Shown here: positions 1 through 11,554 of the stretch, piece after piece
Layout of the letters: every line of letters begins with the position of its first letter
Numbering within the stretch: the first letter of the stretch is position 1
Source: Argentina anserina
Taxonomy: Eukaryota; Streptophyta; Magnoliopsida; Rosales; Rosaceae
Direction of reading: 5' to 3'
NCBI RefSeq assembly: GCF_933775445.1
Contig: NC_065877.1
Location: 6,138,001-6,202,000, forward strand
DNA: 64,000 nt
Translations under genes and position numbers: made by a program
Notes under the pieces: model-generated
The model's input: only the letters and a program-made list of their open reading frames with translations
Told to the model about the DNA's origin: nothing
Databases searched by the model: none

Positions 1-260
1 GGCAACACTTTATGCACCATTGTATCTTTAAACTCGGCACAAAGGGGAGTGTTGAAGGAAAAACACCATTAGTGTGTCTTCGTTAAAGCAAATAAAGGAA
101 TGAGTTAATGATGTTTATGGTCAACGGATGTAACAGATCAATCACCATTATGTAGCTTTAATTACCATTGTAATTACCATTTACTTATATTGTAATCTTG
201 ACCCCTATATACAGGGGATTATCAATGAGATGAATATATCATTCTATTTTCCCTACAACA
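1..260 (+). mobile_element. 3' end of a Copia LTR retrotransposon: polypurine tract and 3' LTR
   Basis: A purine run (aaaggggag, 41-49) is followed by a 211-bp LTR at 50-260. The LTR starts TGTTG and ends CAACA, the short inverted ends of LTRs. The arrangement of coding remnant, purine tract and LTR shows the element lies on the plus strand, with its body to the left of the window. Bases 1-40 are probably the last codons of the polyprotein or its 3' leader. No second LTR is visible, so the target duplication cannot be checked; ttatt (261-265) would be its right copy. Confidence 0.75.
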
Positions 261-1348
261 TTATTATATTTTTATCACTTCATTTCAAACACAAAGAAAA
301 AAACAAATGCACAATGCAAATTTAGAGAATTGAAATTGCATTCATAACAAATTATCCATAACATCTTTACTAGTATAAATAATACAAGATATCCTCCTTA
401 TTCCTTAACATCCATAACAATAGAAAATAGTGAACACAAATGACTAAAACAAGACCAAAGACAGATTTTAGTTACTTAGAGGCTATATATTGCCTCATAT
501 AGATAGATAGGTGATACGTAGATAGATAAGGTGTCTTCCAAGTCTTTATAACCGGCAGCTACCGACTACGAATCAAGATGTATTTGCTTTAAAATCTCCA
601 TTAGTAGGTGAAATAATTGCTGCATTTGATGGTGAACTTGGAGTAGCAGCCTGCAACACATAAACCCATGATAATAAATACAAACAATAAGCAGCCTACA
701 AATCCAGAAGCAAACCTAATTGCTAGTGCATGTGGGAATAGCTTGTTCAAGTATTATGTATATATAGCTTTGTACACATATTACAGTAAACCAATGATTA
801 TACAAAGGAATACATATTACTCAATCTTGTAGATAGTCGTAGATTAACCATTACATTGAAGAGTGAAAACATTGACCAAACTCGTAGGTAGTCTTCTGTC
901 TACTACTGTTCCTACAGTCCCAAGGGCACATGGTTCCTAAAAGAGTGAAAAAAAAAACATTGAAGAACATTGGCGAAACAAACACAGAGTGAATCAAATT
1001 TACTCACCCCCATGCTCACATTTTGTGAGGACTTCTTCTTTACTAAAAGTAAAGGTCACTGATGTATTATGGCTGCAAAGATCACAAAACAATTTGCTGA
1101 TTGTATTACTAACCAATCTATAGAAGGAATCAGTGAACACAGTAAACGAGCGAATTGGAAGACTCAATTTTCAAAACTACACTATTGAACTAAATAGTTC
1201 AAAATTTATGGGATTGCCACTTACTATTCATTACGTTAAACTCCTAAAAAGTAAAAGGAATGAAGCATGATGCGAAATTCCATTCCAATTAGAGATGCAT
1301 ATGCATATTCCCTGTTAAACAATCCATAATTATCCTAATATATATATT
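261..1348. other. Unassigned AT-rich DNA with possible small minus-strand exons
   Basis: There is no long ORF. On the minus strand two short open stretches are flanked by splice-like signals. One, about 1083-1012, has an upstream tttgcag and a downstream gtgagt. The other, about 650-575, has an upstream tgttgcag and ends in a stop. They encode about 21 and 25 residues of no family I recognise. They could be 3' exons of the unit that begins near 2262, or chance. Confidence 0.25.
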
Positions 1349-1629
1349 CAGGGCCGGCCATGAGGGAGGGCAAGCCAGCGCTACTGCACTGGGCCTAGGG
1401 CCCAAAATTCGAATATTTTTTTTCCTGTTTGTTTATTGATAATAAATTTAATATAATTAAAAAGTAAAACCACACCACACAATCGTGTTCTCCAATTGAC
1501 CCCTGCTGATCAGTTTTTTTTTCTACAGCCTTCAATTTACAATCTATGTTCCAAACCCCAAAATTTTTTTTGGTAAGGGCCCATTTTTTTTCTTCGTATC
1601 GGGCCTCAAATGCATCAGGGCCGGCCCTG
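1349..1629. mobile_element. hAT-type MITE, 281 bp
   Basis: The terminal inverted repeats begin CAGGGCCGGCC at both ends. The flanking 8-bp direct repeat tatatatt (1341-1348 and 1630-1637) is the target-duplication length of hAT elements. The interior has no transposase; the ORF across it is a chance reading. CAGGGCCGG-type ends are common among plant hAT elements. The copy looks structurally complete but non-autonomous. Confidence 0.88.
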
Positions 1630-1847
1630 TATATATTAGAGAACACTTGCAGGAGAAGAATATGATTCCTAATAGTAACTCCTAAACATGCCCACTGAAA
1701 TATCAATTCCTCATTCAAGTACGTAGATTACAACAACAACAAATAACCAAAACTGTTTAGAATTGAAATTGAACACCAAAAGCTAAATGGGTCAGTGCCA
1801 AAATTCAAACCTGGACTTGCTTAGCAACAATGCCGAGTTTCTCCAAG

Positions 1848-2262
1848 CTATTGAAACTGCTTCACGTTTTCCTCTCTGGAGGCTATAACCCAGAACTGTG
1901 AGCATACCTTACGTACTTCAAATCAATTATCAAGGGTGATTATTACAGTTATCAAGTCATACCTCAGTCTTTCTCCAGAAGGCTTTGGTTGAAGACGGAT
2001 GGCCGGGATGGGAGAACAAAATTACAAGATCACCGGTGATAGAAGTCTGAATTACCTCAGCCGATATGATATCAATTTTCTCCTTTTTTGATTTGATTTG
2101 ACTCTAGTCTGTTTCTTTCTCCCCGTGTTTTTTATCCTCCTAGGAACTGTAAATTGGAAGAAGAGTGAGAGAGTATTGAGATCGTGCACTAGCAGTTGTG
2201 TGACTACTCTGCGCCTCTTTTTTGTTTTCTCTCCCTCTTCTTTTCATCTGCGCAAACCGCTC
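1848..2262 (-). pseudogene. Possible minus-strand gene start or remnant, unknown function
   Basis: On the minus strand an open reading frame runs from about 2115 to 1963. It joins across a canonical 67-nt intron (GT at 1962-1961, AG at 1897-1896) to a 48-nt exon ending in TAG at 1850-1848. The peptide contains SHPGHPSSTKAFW and WVIASREENVKQF. There is no ATG in the open stretch. A reading frame beginning with ATG about 2250 is in the same frame but contains two stops before it. I do not recognise the product. It may be a noncoding exon, a decayed gene, or chance splicing signals. Confidence 0.2.
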
Positions 2263-2429
2263 TATTAAATTACAATCTTTATCATTCTAACTATATTCAA
2301 ATAGATTTAGGAGATAGGGAGATTAATAAATTGTAGAGAATTTTGATAGTTTAAAAATTTAACCATTTAACTTTTTTTTCTGACTTTATTAATAGAAAAA
2401 TTTTAATTAATAATGGTCAATGTATGACT

Positions 2430-3069
2430 ATATACAAGTTTGGTCAATCGACAAGAATTATATGTAAAATACCATTATACACTCTTCAATGTTTTCGATG
2501 ACTATCTGGCCAACCAGAAGCTAATCAGAAATGCTTCTTTTTTTTTGACGACTTTCCGACCAAAATATCATCGAAAATTCCAACAATTTTCGGACGAAAC
2601 AAAAACCTGGTCGAAAGAAAATTGGAGGGAACTTTTGCCACCAATTTGTTTTTATTTCCAACCACATTTCTAATGGATTAGCAGCTCGTCGGAAAGAAAA
2701 TTCGTCCCAAAATTCTAATCATTTAAAAAGTAATAATTCACATAAGAAATAAATACGCAGTTTTTCGACGACTATCCGACTAAGCAAAGGCTAATCAGAA
2801 TTTTTTTTTTCTGACGACTTTCTGACCAAATAAAATATTATCGAAAATGACTTTTTTTTCCGACAACTTTCTGACCAAACAAAATCTTTGTCATATTTAT
2901 TTATTTCCGACAGCATTTCCAACGAATTGCCAGCTCTTCGGATATAAAATCCGACCAAAAATTATATTTCCGACGGAGAAGTGTATATGGTCGGAAATAC
3001 GATTATTACCGATCAAAAAAGACATTAGTCGGAAATCCATGGTAGGAAAATGGTGTTATTGTTGTAGTA
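2430..3069. mobile_element. Decayed CACTA-like element end with subterminal repeats
   Basis: The stretch is full of short motifs of the type tttccgac, cgacgact, tcggaaa and ccgaccaaa in both orientations, as expected for CACTA subterminal repeats. It ends at 3050-3069 with a sequence whose reverse complement starts TACTACAACAATAAC, one base from the usual CACTACAAC terminus. No opposite terminus was found, so the left limit is approximate. Short ORFs here are shadows of the repeats. Confidence 0.5.
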
Positions 3070-3946
3070 TTTATTTTCCGAATAAAAAGGAGATGCCTTG
3101 TTGTTAAGATTTTTAATTTCATGTGAAAAAAAAAAATCTCCCCCAACTCGTTGGCAGGTACGATTGGAACTTACAAGATCAACGATCAACTATATGTTAA
3201 TAAATACAATGTTTTTGCAAAATGTTTTTGAGAGTTTGAGGTGTGTCCATGGCCAGCTTAGAAGATGGCACATGCACATCGTTTCTCTCTTTAAATTTCT
3301 CTGATACGAATCAAGAAAACTAATGGTGGTGGTGAGAGGAATAGATCTGTAGCTCATATGAACTTGCTATTCGATATGGGATCTCAGCGTGCACCAGTTG
3401 TTACTTCCCATCAATCTTTTCAGTGTCTCTCAATCTCACTTCATCTCCTTCAAAAAAACCAACTTGCATGTCCAGTCATGGGTGGAGCATGACCAAAGCC
3501 TAGCTACAGCTACAGAGTGCACTATTTACACTTTGAATAATTATGTGGCTCTGAGAATCTAGCTCATTCATCAGTCCTCAGTTTGTGTCTCCCTCTCATT
3601 ATCTTTCCAGAAAAATACGATTTGGATTCTGAGCATATATAGACTAACATTGTCAGTACTGATTATTGAAGCACGGGATCTGATGAATATATGGAAGAAG
3701 CTAGGGCACAATTGGGTCATTTGGGTGCTTGCGGGGGACCCTTAATCTGAAGTATAGGCATTCATATATTCATTGGAGTCCTCTAAGATATCAAAATTAT
3801 AATGTACATAGTGATTTGAATGCTTACATACCACTCTCGAACTTGATTGAGACCTTCACGTAAATGGCTCTGGCCCTGTGCTTAGCTGGGAAGGGATAAT
3901 ATGGATAGCAACCCTCACCCTATTACTTATTCCTGGTCTCCATAAA
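3070..3946. other. Unassigned spacer
   Basis: No gene, RNA or complete mobile element can be supported here. The sequence ends in gaggt (3947-3951), the left target duplication of the Copia element that follows. Confidence 0.5.
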
Positions 3947-3951
3947 GAGGT

Positions 3952-4050
3952 TATTAGCGTGAATCACAAGAGTAATTGATTATTAATTAGGCTATATATA
4001 TGATCAATCAGTGCATGTATAAACCAAGCAATACGCAATATAATTCAACT
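3952..4050 (+). repeat. 5' LTR of the Copia element
   Basis: It is 99 bp and starts TATTAG where the partner LTR has TGTTGA. It ends TTCAACT directly before the primer-binding site. It contains a TATA-like run (gctatatatatg, about 3992-4003). Confidence 0.85.
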
Positions 4051-4063
4051 TGGCATTAGAGCC
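4051..4063 (+). promoter_or_regulatory. Primer-binding site, initiator-Met tRNA type
   Basis: tggcattagagcc lies at the LTR edge. It differs at two positions from TGGTATCAGAGCC, the common plant Copia primer site. Confidence 0.8.
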
Positions 4064-4601
4064 AATCTTCTTCTTCTTGCTCTGTTTTCTGGGTTTTTTC
4101 TTCTTTTTTCCGGTCGGTCACCGCCCTCGTGCTCACCGCTGCCTCCTCTCGTCTGGCTCCGGCGCTCCTCGACGTCGTCGTCCATCCTCCCGCCCCCCCT
4201 GACGTCGCCGACCGCCCCTCCGGCGCTGCTGCTCTACGACGCCGCTCGACCTGAAGTCGCCGTCCCTCTGCTGCTGCCCACCCCCCGACGTCGCCGTCCG
4301 CTCCTCAGTCACTGCTCCTTGACCCGAAGTTGCTGCTCTCTGGCCGCCGTTCTTTTTCGTCTCGAGTCGGCCTCTCTCCGCACCGCCCGACCCAGTTTCA
4401 TTTCACCCCGACCCGGCCTGGCCCAACTTCGACCCGGCCCAGCCAGATTCGGCGCGACCCGACCCGGTCCGGCCAGATTCAACAACCTTTTCCTGTCAGT
4501 GCATACTCACCGTCAGTGCAAGTGCACTGGAGACATATTCTTCTCCATTTTTGTGCTTTTTTACTGCCTAATCCTTGATTTTTTATATTTTTTATTTTTC
4601 A
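4064..4601 (+). other. C-rich untranslated leader of the Copia element
   Basis: The stretch between primer site and gag start is unusually rich in C and G, with repeated ccgacgtcg and gacccggcc motifs, against AT-rich surroundings. ORFs across it are low-complexity and are not supported as genes. Confidence 0.5.
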
Positions 4602-5183
4602 ATGGGTTCTGGACACAAAATGGAGGGTTCTCAACTCCTTGATGTTCTGACATTCGAAGTATCTGTCAAAGGATCTGACAGTGGTTCATTTGGGGGCGCC
4701 AAACTCAACGGGAGCAATTTCCGTAAATGGAAACAACTTATGGTTGCTCATCGTCGAGGCATGCACAAGATGGGGCATGTGACCGGCGTCACTAAGGCTC
4801 CTAGTCCTGAGGATATTGTTCCCTACAATAAATGGGACGATGGCGATAATCTTGTCATGTCCGTCTTGTGGAAAGCTATGAATGATGGGAAAGTTGATCT
4901 GGTGGAGGCATGTGCCACTGCGCATGCAATATGAGAGACACTGGTCAGCTTATATACTAATGACTCTAATTTCATATAGGTTCATGAATTAATGTGCACA
5001 GCTTTGGCAATACACCAGGATGGGCAAACGGTGACGCACTATTTCACCAAACTAAAAAATATTTGGGCTGAGATTGATGTGAAACGTCCTTACATGATCA
5101 AAAATCAAGAGGATATTGTTTGGTACCAAAAGGAGAAGGAGTTTGAACGAGTTCACCATTTCTTGAAAGGTCTTGATGCAAAG
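4602..5183 (+). pseudogene. Copia gag, N-terminal part, interrupted
   Basis: The reading frame starts at the ATG at 4602 and contains LNGSNFRKWKQLM, the L-G-x-N-F-x-x-W motif of Copia gag N-termini. It runs to a stop at 4932-4934. Gag similarity resumes at 4992-5183 with the Q-D-G-x-x-V-x-x-Y-F-x-x-L-K-x-x-W-x-E pattern. At 5184 the frame is cut by the nested Gypsy, whose target duplication caaag is at 5179-5183. The role would be particle assembly; this copy cannot make a full protein. Confidence 0.8.
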
Positions 5184-6756
5184 TGATAGAGCGTTTTATT
5201 AAAACGTCTATAATAAACCCTGTAAAACATCATCGTTAGTATAGAATAAGCAGGGATCGTTCTTTCCGGGGAATTGAAGGGAACTCTAAACTTTTAGTGT
5301 TAACAAATAATAGGGGGTTTGAGATTGATTATTAACTACTAAAATAAAACATAAATTACTATTTACATGATCGAATTCTCTTTAACAAACTTAAACCAAA
5401 TTTACCATCACACCACATAATTACAAGTTCGAACCTATCATGCATTCTAATTCGACCAATTACATACTTTTTAGACACCAATACAATTAGAGCCTTAGGG
5501 GATCATCTAATCATGCAAGATTTCAATTAACATTTAGATTGACTTAGGGCCTAATCTAAATTTGCATGCAATCGAATTCAATAACACTTAGAGTATAAAT
5601 TAAATTCAATTACATTTAAGCACCAAATCTTTGTTGGAGACATGTTTCATGTATGGTGTCACCCACCATGGTTTTACATGCAAATTTCCAGAATTTTTAC
5701 CACTTTTAATCAACACAAACCGAACCTACTTAGGGCATGATTCGATTTGTGTCAATATGGTTGATGAATCTAGCACTCAAACACAATCTTAGGGACTACA
5801 TCCAAGCACTAAATTCATATGCACATATCTGAAAATTATCTAAAAGTATGAGAAAGATGATTAGAACACAACAATAGAAATACAAACTCATTAATTATAG
5901 GAAACCATTAATTTGGCAAAGAACCAAAAATCCAATAAAACAATCTGAAAATTTCGATTCTTAATACAAAACAATAATCCCACACAAACATCATACTACA
6001 ATCTTCATAGACAAAGTATTGTAAAAAATCAAAAACGAACAAACCCGTGGAGAAGAGTTGCGAAAATCACACGTTGTAGGAACCTTGGAGGTGTGTCTTC
6101 AATGGTGATTTCGGTGGAGATGGAATTTGTATATGGGGAGAATGGCTTGCTGTTTTGGTAAAGGATGTTTGAGGTAGTATTTTGGTAGAGGTTTGGCTCT
6201 TGAATGCAAATGAGAAGTGATCATATTTGAGAGGTGAAGCCATGTATATATAGAGGAAAGATGGAGGGTTTGAAATTGCTTTTTTCTTCCTATAAACATG
6301 CCATGCTTTAATCCCTAAAACATGGAAAGTTTTATTCCCTAAAACATGGAAAGTTTTATTCCCTAAAACATGTCATGCTTTAATCCCTAAAACATGTCAT
6401 GTTTTATTCCCTAAAACATGCCATGTTGTATGCCTTTAATGATCATCTTCTATTTAATTGTTGCATGACTTGGCTCCATCTTTTTTTCTTTAATTATCTC
6501 TTCAATCCAATCTGAAAATAAGAAAAGAAAATTATAAGTAAGATATAATTAGTTTCAAAACCTAACAAGGATTCCTAGTCAAACTAGGACTCTAAACCAA
6601 TTATGCGTTTTAACTCATGTAAGCACAAAAATGCATCCAATACCGCTCAAGACTCTTACTACGACTCAATGACTCAATAGTACAACAATAAGGGCTAAGC
6701 AAAGTACAAATTGAGGTAAAAACATGTTAAAAACGTCACACAAAGTGCTCCTATCA
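5184..6756 (-). repeat. 3' LTR (by element orientation) of the nested Gypsy
   Basis: 1573 bp, ends TGATAG/CTATCA. It contains a minus-strand TATA box (ctctatatatac, about 6243-6254) and a 24-bp tandem repeat at about 6313-6426. The short ORF across it, repeated in the other LTR, is a shadow. Confidence 0.9.
6313..6426. repeat. 24-bp tandem repeat in the Gypsy LTR, five units
   Basis: Units of the form ccctaaaacatg followed by gaaagttttatt or tcatgctttaat recur five times. The matching array in the other LTR (about 11087-11230) has six. The one-unit difference equals the 24-bp difference in LTR length. Confidence 0.85.
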
Positions 6757-6775
6757 ACTACCCTACACTTGGCTT
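6757..6775 (-). promoter_or_regulatory. Polypurine tract of the nested Gypsy
   Basis: On the minus strand, ccaagtgtagggtagt runs directly into the LTR start TGATAG. A purine-rich run at this place primes plus-strand DNA synthesis in LTR elements. Confidence 0.7.
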
Positions 6776-8503
6776 TTGTTAGTCCCTTAGTAAGATAAAA
6801 CTAAATGAGACACTATTGCCCCTAAATGATTGTCTCAGAATCTCAAAACACATAGTTTTCAAGTTTAAGCATTTGAATGTAAGCACATAAATTCTAAGTT
6901 TCATAAACATGCTTCATAGTATGAATAAGGCAGATACGAGACAATAAGCATTTAACATGTTTAGTCAATCCAATCCTCCTCACAAGGCATACTCCTTCTT
7001 TTCACTCAGATTCATGGTTATCATTCACAGATAAGTATATACAAGAGAAATGATATTAAGGCATCAAATAACTTGCATATTTCAACAAATGAAAGCACTT
7101 TGTGAATAACATAGGAAAACCTCATTTAACAACTAAGTGCACAAATAGACCAAAACCATATGCTCAACTCTTGTGATCATCTCCACAAACCAAGATTTGC
7201 TCATTTTAAGAATCATTAGGATCATTAGATAAGGTAAATGTTTAGGCGTAGCTAAAGGCATGGAATATCAAGGAATCACATAGGTAATCCTATAGACTCA
7301 GCAGAGTAAACATCATCCTTATAACACCACACACCATCAGGGGCTGAATATAACAAGTTGGGCACAATCATAATTCTAACCACAAAGTGAACATGGACAA
7401 ATGTCAAGTAAAAATTTTTAGACCTTCAATTACAACTCAACTCCAAATCACAAATGAAAGACAACATAACATTTTTTCTTTTCTTGCCGAGTTCATCATT
7501 CTTTTTTTTTCTTTTTCTTGTTTTTTTTTCTTTCGGCAATGCTTGCTTAAAAGCTTGTTGATTTTTTTTCTTTTTTTAAATTTCTTCCACCCCACACTTA
7601 TTTCATGTATCATCACAACATCATCTCAATAAGAATTCTGCCAAATCTATAGGACAATGTAGAGGTAACTATACTAAGCATGGAGATAACATAGGTGATG
7701 AATAAAAGGCTCAATGTAGGCTCAAATGTGGTTCAACTAAGGGGTCCCAAACAGGGCACATATAGGGATACATGGTTGTTTGGCTAAAGTGGTGGTATTC
7801 CTAGAAATGATCCATAAATCATTTTCAAAATCAGAGCATTTTATGACTTAAATGTTTCAACAATCACAAAAGTGAGTTCTAGTAAATTCTAGAGTCCATT
7901 AAAAGGTATGATACATAGTTATTGAATATGCAAAGAATAGTGAGGTTCATGAATAATCACGAGATTTCAAATTACATCTCATGAAAAAAAAAAGTACATA
8001 TAGGCTCAAAAACTCACAGGTTGTTATGGACTTTAAACTGACCAAAACATGTATGTCATAATCAATCAATCCAAATCTCATATGTTCATACCAAATCCAC
8101 ATCATCAATGAAACTTACAATTCAATTTGTATGAAATGCAAAACCATCATCTATGTATTTTAGAGACATAATCATCCTAGACTTTAGGGGCATCCTAAGA
8201 CTCAATAAAGCAATATTTTTTTTTTGGAATTTTTTTTATCATGACACAAATAATCAATGAACTTGCAACCTTACCCCACACTTAGAAAATTACATTGTCC
8301 TCAATGTAAGCTCAATAGTAAGAATGTAATTCACAAGCATAGAATAAGATCACATATCAACACATATACAAGTCAACCATAAGAGTGAAGGGATTAGAAA
8401 ATTCAAACTCCCGTAGACGACTCCTCCACAGATACGGTTGAAATGGGTTGCCTCCCATGCAGCGCTTGAGTTTTATAGTCTCTCAGCCTAGACTCTCTCA
8501 TGT
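6776..8503. other. Noncoding internal part of the nested Gypsy
   Basis: No coding similarity is seen. The stretch is AT-rich and includes long T runs (about 7497-7578 and 8215-8240). A phrase resembling ccccacacttagaaaatt (8275-8292) also occurs in noncoding parts of Athila/Tat-like elements as I know them. Confidence 0.5.
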
Positions 8504-8770
8504 TCATTCTTCGTTAGGCGCATCTCTCACAATTGTCTCCTCATGCGTGTGCTCCTCAAATGGCTCATAGTAGGGCTTAAGTCGATGCCCATTCACCTTG
8601 AATGTCTTCCCTGTTTTATCATTTTGAATCTCAACTGCACCATGAGCAAACACGTTAGTAACAACAAATGGGCCAACCCAACGCAAACGAAGTTTCACTG
8701 GAAACAACATAAGCCTCAAATGGAATAACAGAACTTTCTGGTCCACTTGGAACTTCTTTCCTCTAATCAT
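8504..8770 (-). pseudogene. Gypsy integrase C-terminal remnant
   Basis: An 88-codon frame contains KVLLFHLRLMLFPVKLR, then a R-W-x-G-P-F-x-V motif, then FKVNGHRLKPYYE. This is the C-terminal part of Athila/Tat-type integrases, the end of the pol polyprotein. The catalytic core and everything upstream are missing. The first codon (8770) is only the first ATG after the break, not a real start. It fixes the minus orientation of the element together with the primer site. Confidence 0.85.
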
Positions 8771-8899
8771 TTTTTTGTTATTATTATTTTTTTCTTTTAT
8801 TCTTAATTCTTTTTTATTTTATTTTTTAAATTTCTTTTATTTTTAATGTTGCGAAATCTACATAAAATATTACTAAGTCTAATTGATTTTATTCACACA

Positions 8900-9331
8900 C
8901 AATCCTAACATTTAAGGTACGTGGAGCAGAGAAGCTAACTGTGCAACGGACTGAAACAGCCCCAGGTAAGGGTCTTGCTTTATCCGATATACCTTAAAAG
9001 TTAGAATATCATTTTCTTTTGAAACTATATACATCTATTTATACAAAGTTATTTTCTAAATTATAAAGCGAGGTGGACATGCGGCCTAAGTATGTTATCT
9101 AGACACAAACTCATTCTTTTGTTTCAGAAGGCTGGATAGCTAGATTCAGAGATAGTCGCAAGGCAGGACTCATTTGTTGGACACCACGGAGGCTACACCC
9201 TCGAAAGGATGTTTCCACTATCGACTCCATCACCGAGATGTATGTCAGTCTATGAGCCTCTGAGATCCAATTTTGTAAACCTTGAACCAGGGTAATGAAA
9301 ATAGCATGCCCCTTACTCAGCTCAGAATAAA
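8900..9331 (+). other. Possible spliced transcript antisense to the nested Gypsy
   Basis: On the plus strand a short exon ends ccccag before gtaagg (8966). A second exon begins at 9128 after ttgtttcag. Joining them over the 162-nt intron keeps a frame open from the first exon to a TGA at 9252-9254. An AATAAA follows at 9326-9331. The peptide matches nothing I recognise, and no ATG was fixed. It could be a captured gene fragment or an antisense ORF of the element. Confidence 0.3.
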
Positions 9332-9594
9332 TTTGTGTGTTAGACTGCTCGCAAAATGTTAATAAAAGCCGCCCTCAACTCCAAGTGACCTTAACAAGGT
9401 ACAAATGGAGGGTTAAGGCTAATATTAACAAAATGGACTTTACCTATTCCGTTCACTTTATAACTTACAATAAACTAAGCATAAATAAACATTTAGTTTC
9501 CTTAAAAATTATCTAAGTGTAACAAGTATCCTATATGCATACTACAACAAAATTAAAACATTTATCACAAAAAATATATTTAAAAAAAGTTTAA

Positions 9595-9880
9595 TTTTTT
9601 AATGTGCGTATTTTACTGTTACCTATTACTGTTCACAAACATTTAATTTTTATTTTTTTTCAATTTACTATTTACTGTACACAAAATTTATTTTTACAAA
9701 GATAAAGTTTTTTTTACTTTTTATTTTTACAATTTATAAGTATTTTTACATTTTTACACTTTACAAAAAAAAGTAAAATTTTTTTACAGATTTACTTCTT
9801 TTTTTTAGATGTAAAAAAAACTTATAATTGTTTTTACTGAATGTTACTGTTCACCGTACTATTCACATGAATTTATTTTT
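9595..9880. repeat. Degenerate tract of tactgttcac-type repeats
   Basis: The stretch repeats tactgttcac, tttactgta and long T/A runs. Its reverse complement reads gaacagta, a motif also repeated in the unrelated solo LTR at 52540-52760. Confidence 0.6.
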
Positions 9881-9936
9881 ACAAATATACAATATAGTAC
9901 AAAATTAACACTTAAAAGAATTGAGATTTTCTTAAT

Positions 9937-9954
9937 TCCCCGGCAACGACGCCA
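9937..9954 (-). promoter_or_regulatory. Primer-binding site of the nested Gypsy
   Basis: On the minus strand TGGCGTCGTTGCCGGGGA lies four bases from the LTR. It is one base from TGGCGCCGTTGCCGGGGA, which I know from the same position in many Athila/Tat Gypsy elements. Confidence 0.8.
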
Positions 9955-9957
9955 AAA

Positions 9958-11554
9958 TGATAGAGCGTTTTGTTAAAACGTCTATAATAAACCCTGTAAA
10001 ACATCATCGTTAGTATAGAATAAGCAGGGATCGTTCTTTCCGGGGAATTGAAGGGAACTCTAAACTTTTAGTGTTAACAAATAATAGGGGGTTTGAGATT
10101 GATTATTAACTACTAAAATAAAACCTAAATTACTATTTACATGATCGACTTCTTTTTAACAAACTTAAACCAAATTTACCATTACACCACATAATTACAA
10201 GTTCGAACCTATCATGCATTCTAATTCGACCAATTACATACTTTTTAGACACCAATACAATTAGAGCCTTAGGGGATCATCTAATCATGCAAGATTTCAA
10301 TTAACATTTAGATTGACTTAGGGCCTAATCTAAATTTGCATGCAATCGAATTCAATAACACTTAGAGTATAAATTAAATTCAATTACATTTAAGCACCAA
10401 ATCTTTGTTGGAGACATGTTTCATGTATGGCGTCACCCACCATGGTTTTACATGCAAATTTCCAGAATTTTTACCACTTTTAATCAACACAAACCGAACC
10501 TACTTAGGGCATGATTCGATTTGTGTCAATATGGTTGATGAATCTAGCACTCAAACACAATCTTAGGGACTACATCCAAGCACTAAATTCATATGCACAT
10601 ATCTGAAAATTATCTAAAAGTATGAGAAAGATGATTAGAACACAACAATAGAAATACAAACTCATTAATTATAGGAAACCATTAATTTGGCAAAGAACCA
10701 AAAATCCAATAAAACAATCTGAAAATTTCGATTCTTAATACAAAACAATAATCCCACACAAACATCATACTACAATCATCATAGACAAAGTATTGTAAAA
10801 AATCAAAAACGAACAAACCCGTGGAGAAGAGTTGCGAAAATCACACGTTGTAGGAACCTTGGAGGTGTGTCTTCAATGGTGATTTCGGTGGAGATGGAAT
10901 TTGTATATGGGGAGAATGGCTTGCTGTTTTGGTAAAGGATGTTTGAGGTAGTATTTTGGTAGATGTTTGGCTCTTGAATGCAAATGAGAAGTGATCATAT
11001 TTGAGAGGTGAAGCCATGTATATATAGAGGAAAGATGGAGGGTTTGAAATTGCTTCTTTCTTCCTATAAACATGCCATACTTTAATCCCTAAAATATGGA
11101 AAGTTTTATTCCCTAAAACATGGAAAGTTTTATTCCCTAAAACATGTCATGCTTTAATCCCTAAAACATGTCATGCTTTAATCCCTAAAACATGTTATGC
11201 TTTAATCCCTAAAACATGCCATGTTTTATGCCTTTAATGATCATCTTCTATTTAATTGTTGCATGACTTGGCTCCATCTTTTTTTCTTTAATTATCTCTT
11301 CAATCCAATCTGAAAATAAGAAAAGAAAATCATAAGTAAGAGATAATTAGTTTCAAAACCTAACAAGGATTCCTAGTCAAACTAGGACTCTAAACCAATT
11401 ATGCGTTTTAACTCATGTAAGCACAAAAATGCATCCAATACCGCTTAAGACTCTTACTACGACTCAATGACTCAATAGTACAACAATAAGGGCTAAGCAA
11501 AGTACAAATTGAGATAAAAACATGTTAAAAACGTCACACAAAGTGCTCCTATCA
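9958..11554 (-). repeat. 5' LTR (by element orientation) of the nested Gypsy
   Basis: 1597 bp, with the same ends and order as the partner LTR; roughly 1% differences by eye plus one extra 24-bp unit. A minus-strand TATA box lies at about 11017-11028. Confidence 0.9.
11087..11230. repeat. 24-bp tandem repeat in the Gypsy LTR, six units
   Basis: Six ccctaaaacatg-type units, one more than in the partner LTR; see 6313-6426. Confidence 0.85.

Larger units (their letters stand above)
5184..11554 (-). mobile_element. Internally deleted Gypsy (Athila/Tat-like) element nested in the Copia gag
   Basis: Two LTRs (5184-6756 and 9958-11554) begin TGATAG and end CTATCA, and the pair is nearly identical. 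The insertion has a perfect 5-bp target duplication, caaag (5179-5183 and 11555-11559). A primer site (9937-9954 on the minus strand) and a purine tract next to 6756 show it reads right to left. Only 3.2 kb of internal DNA remains, with one integrase remnant at 8504-8770. Gag, protease and reverse transcriptase are missing, so it could move only with proteins from another copy. Confidence 0.92.

Noticed and set aside
1395..1718. 107-codon minus-strand ORF
   Set aside because: It spans the hAT MITE and its flank; it is a chance frame over the element.
4319..4642. Plus-strand ORFs in the Copia leader
   Set aside because: Low-complexity C/G-rich leader upstream of gag; no domain.
6099..6299. 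Minus-strand ORF repeated at 10873-11073
   Set aside because: It appears twice only because it lies in both LTRs, over the TATA region; no domain.
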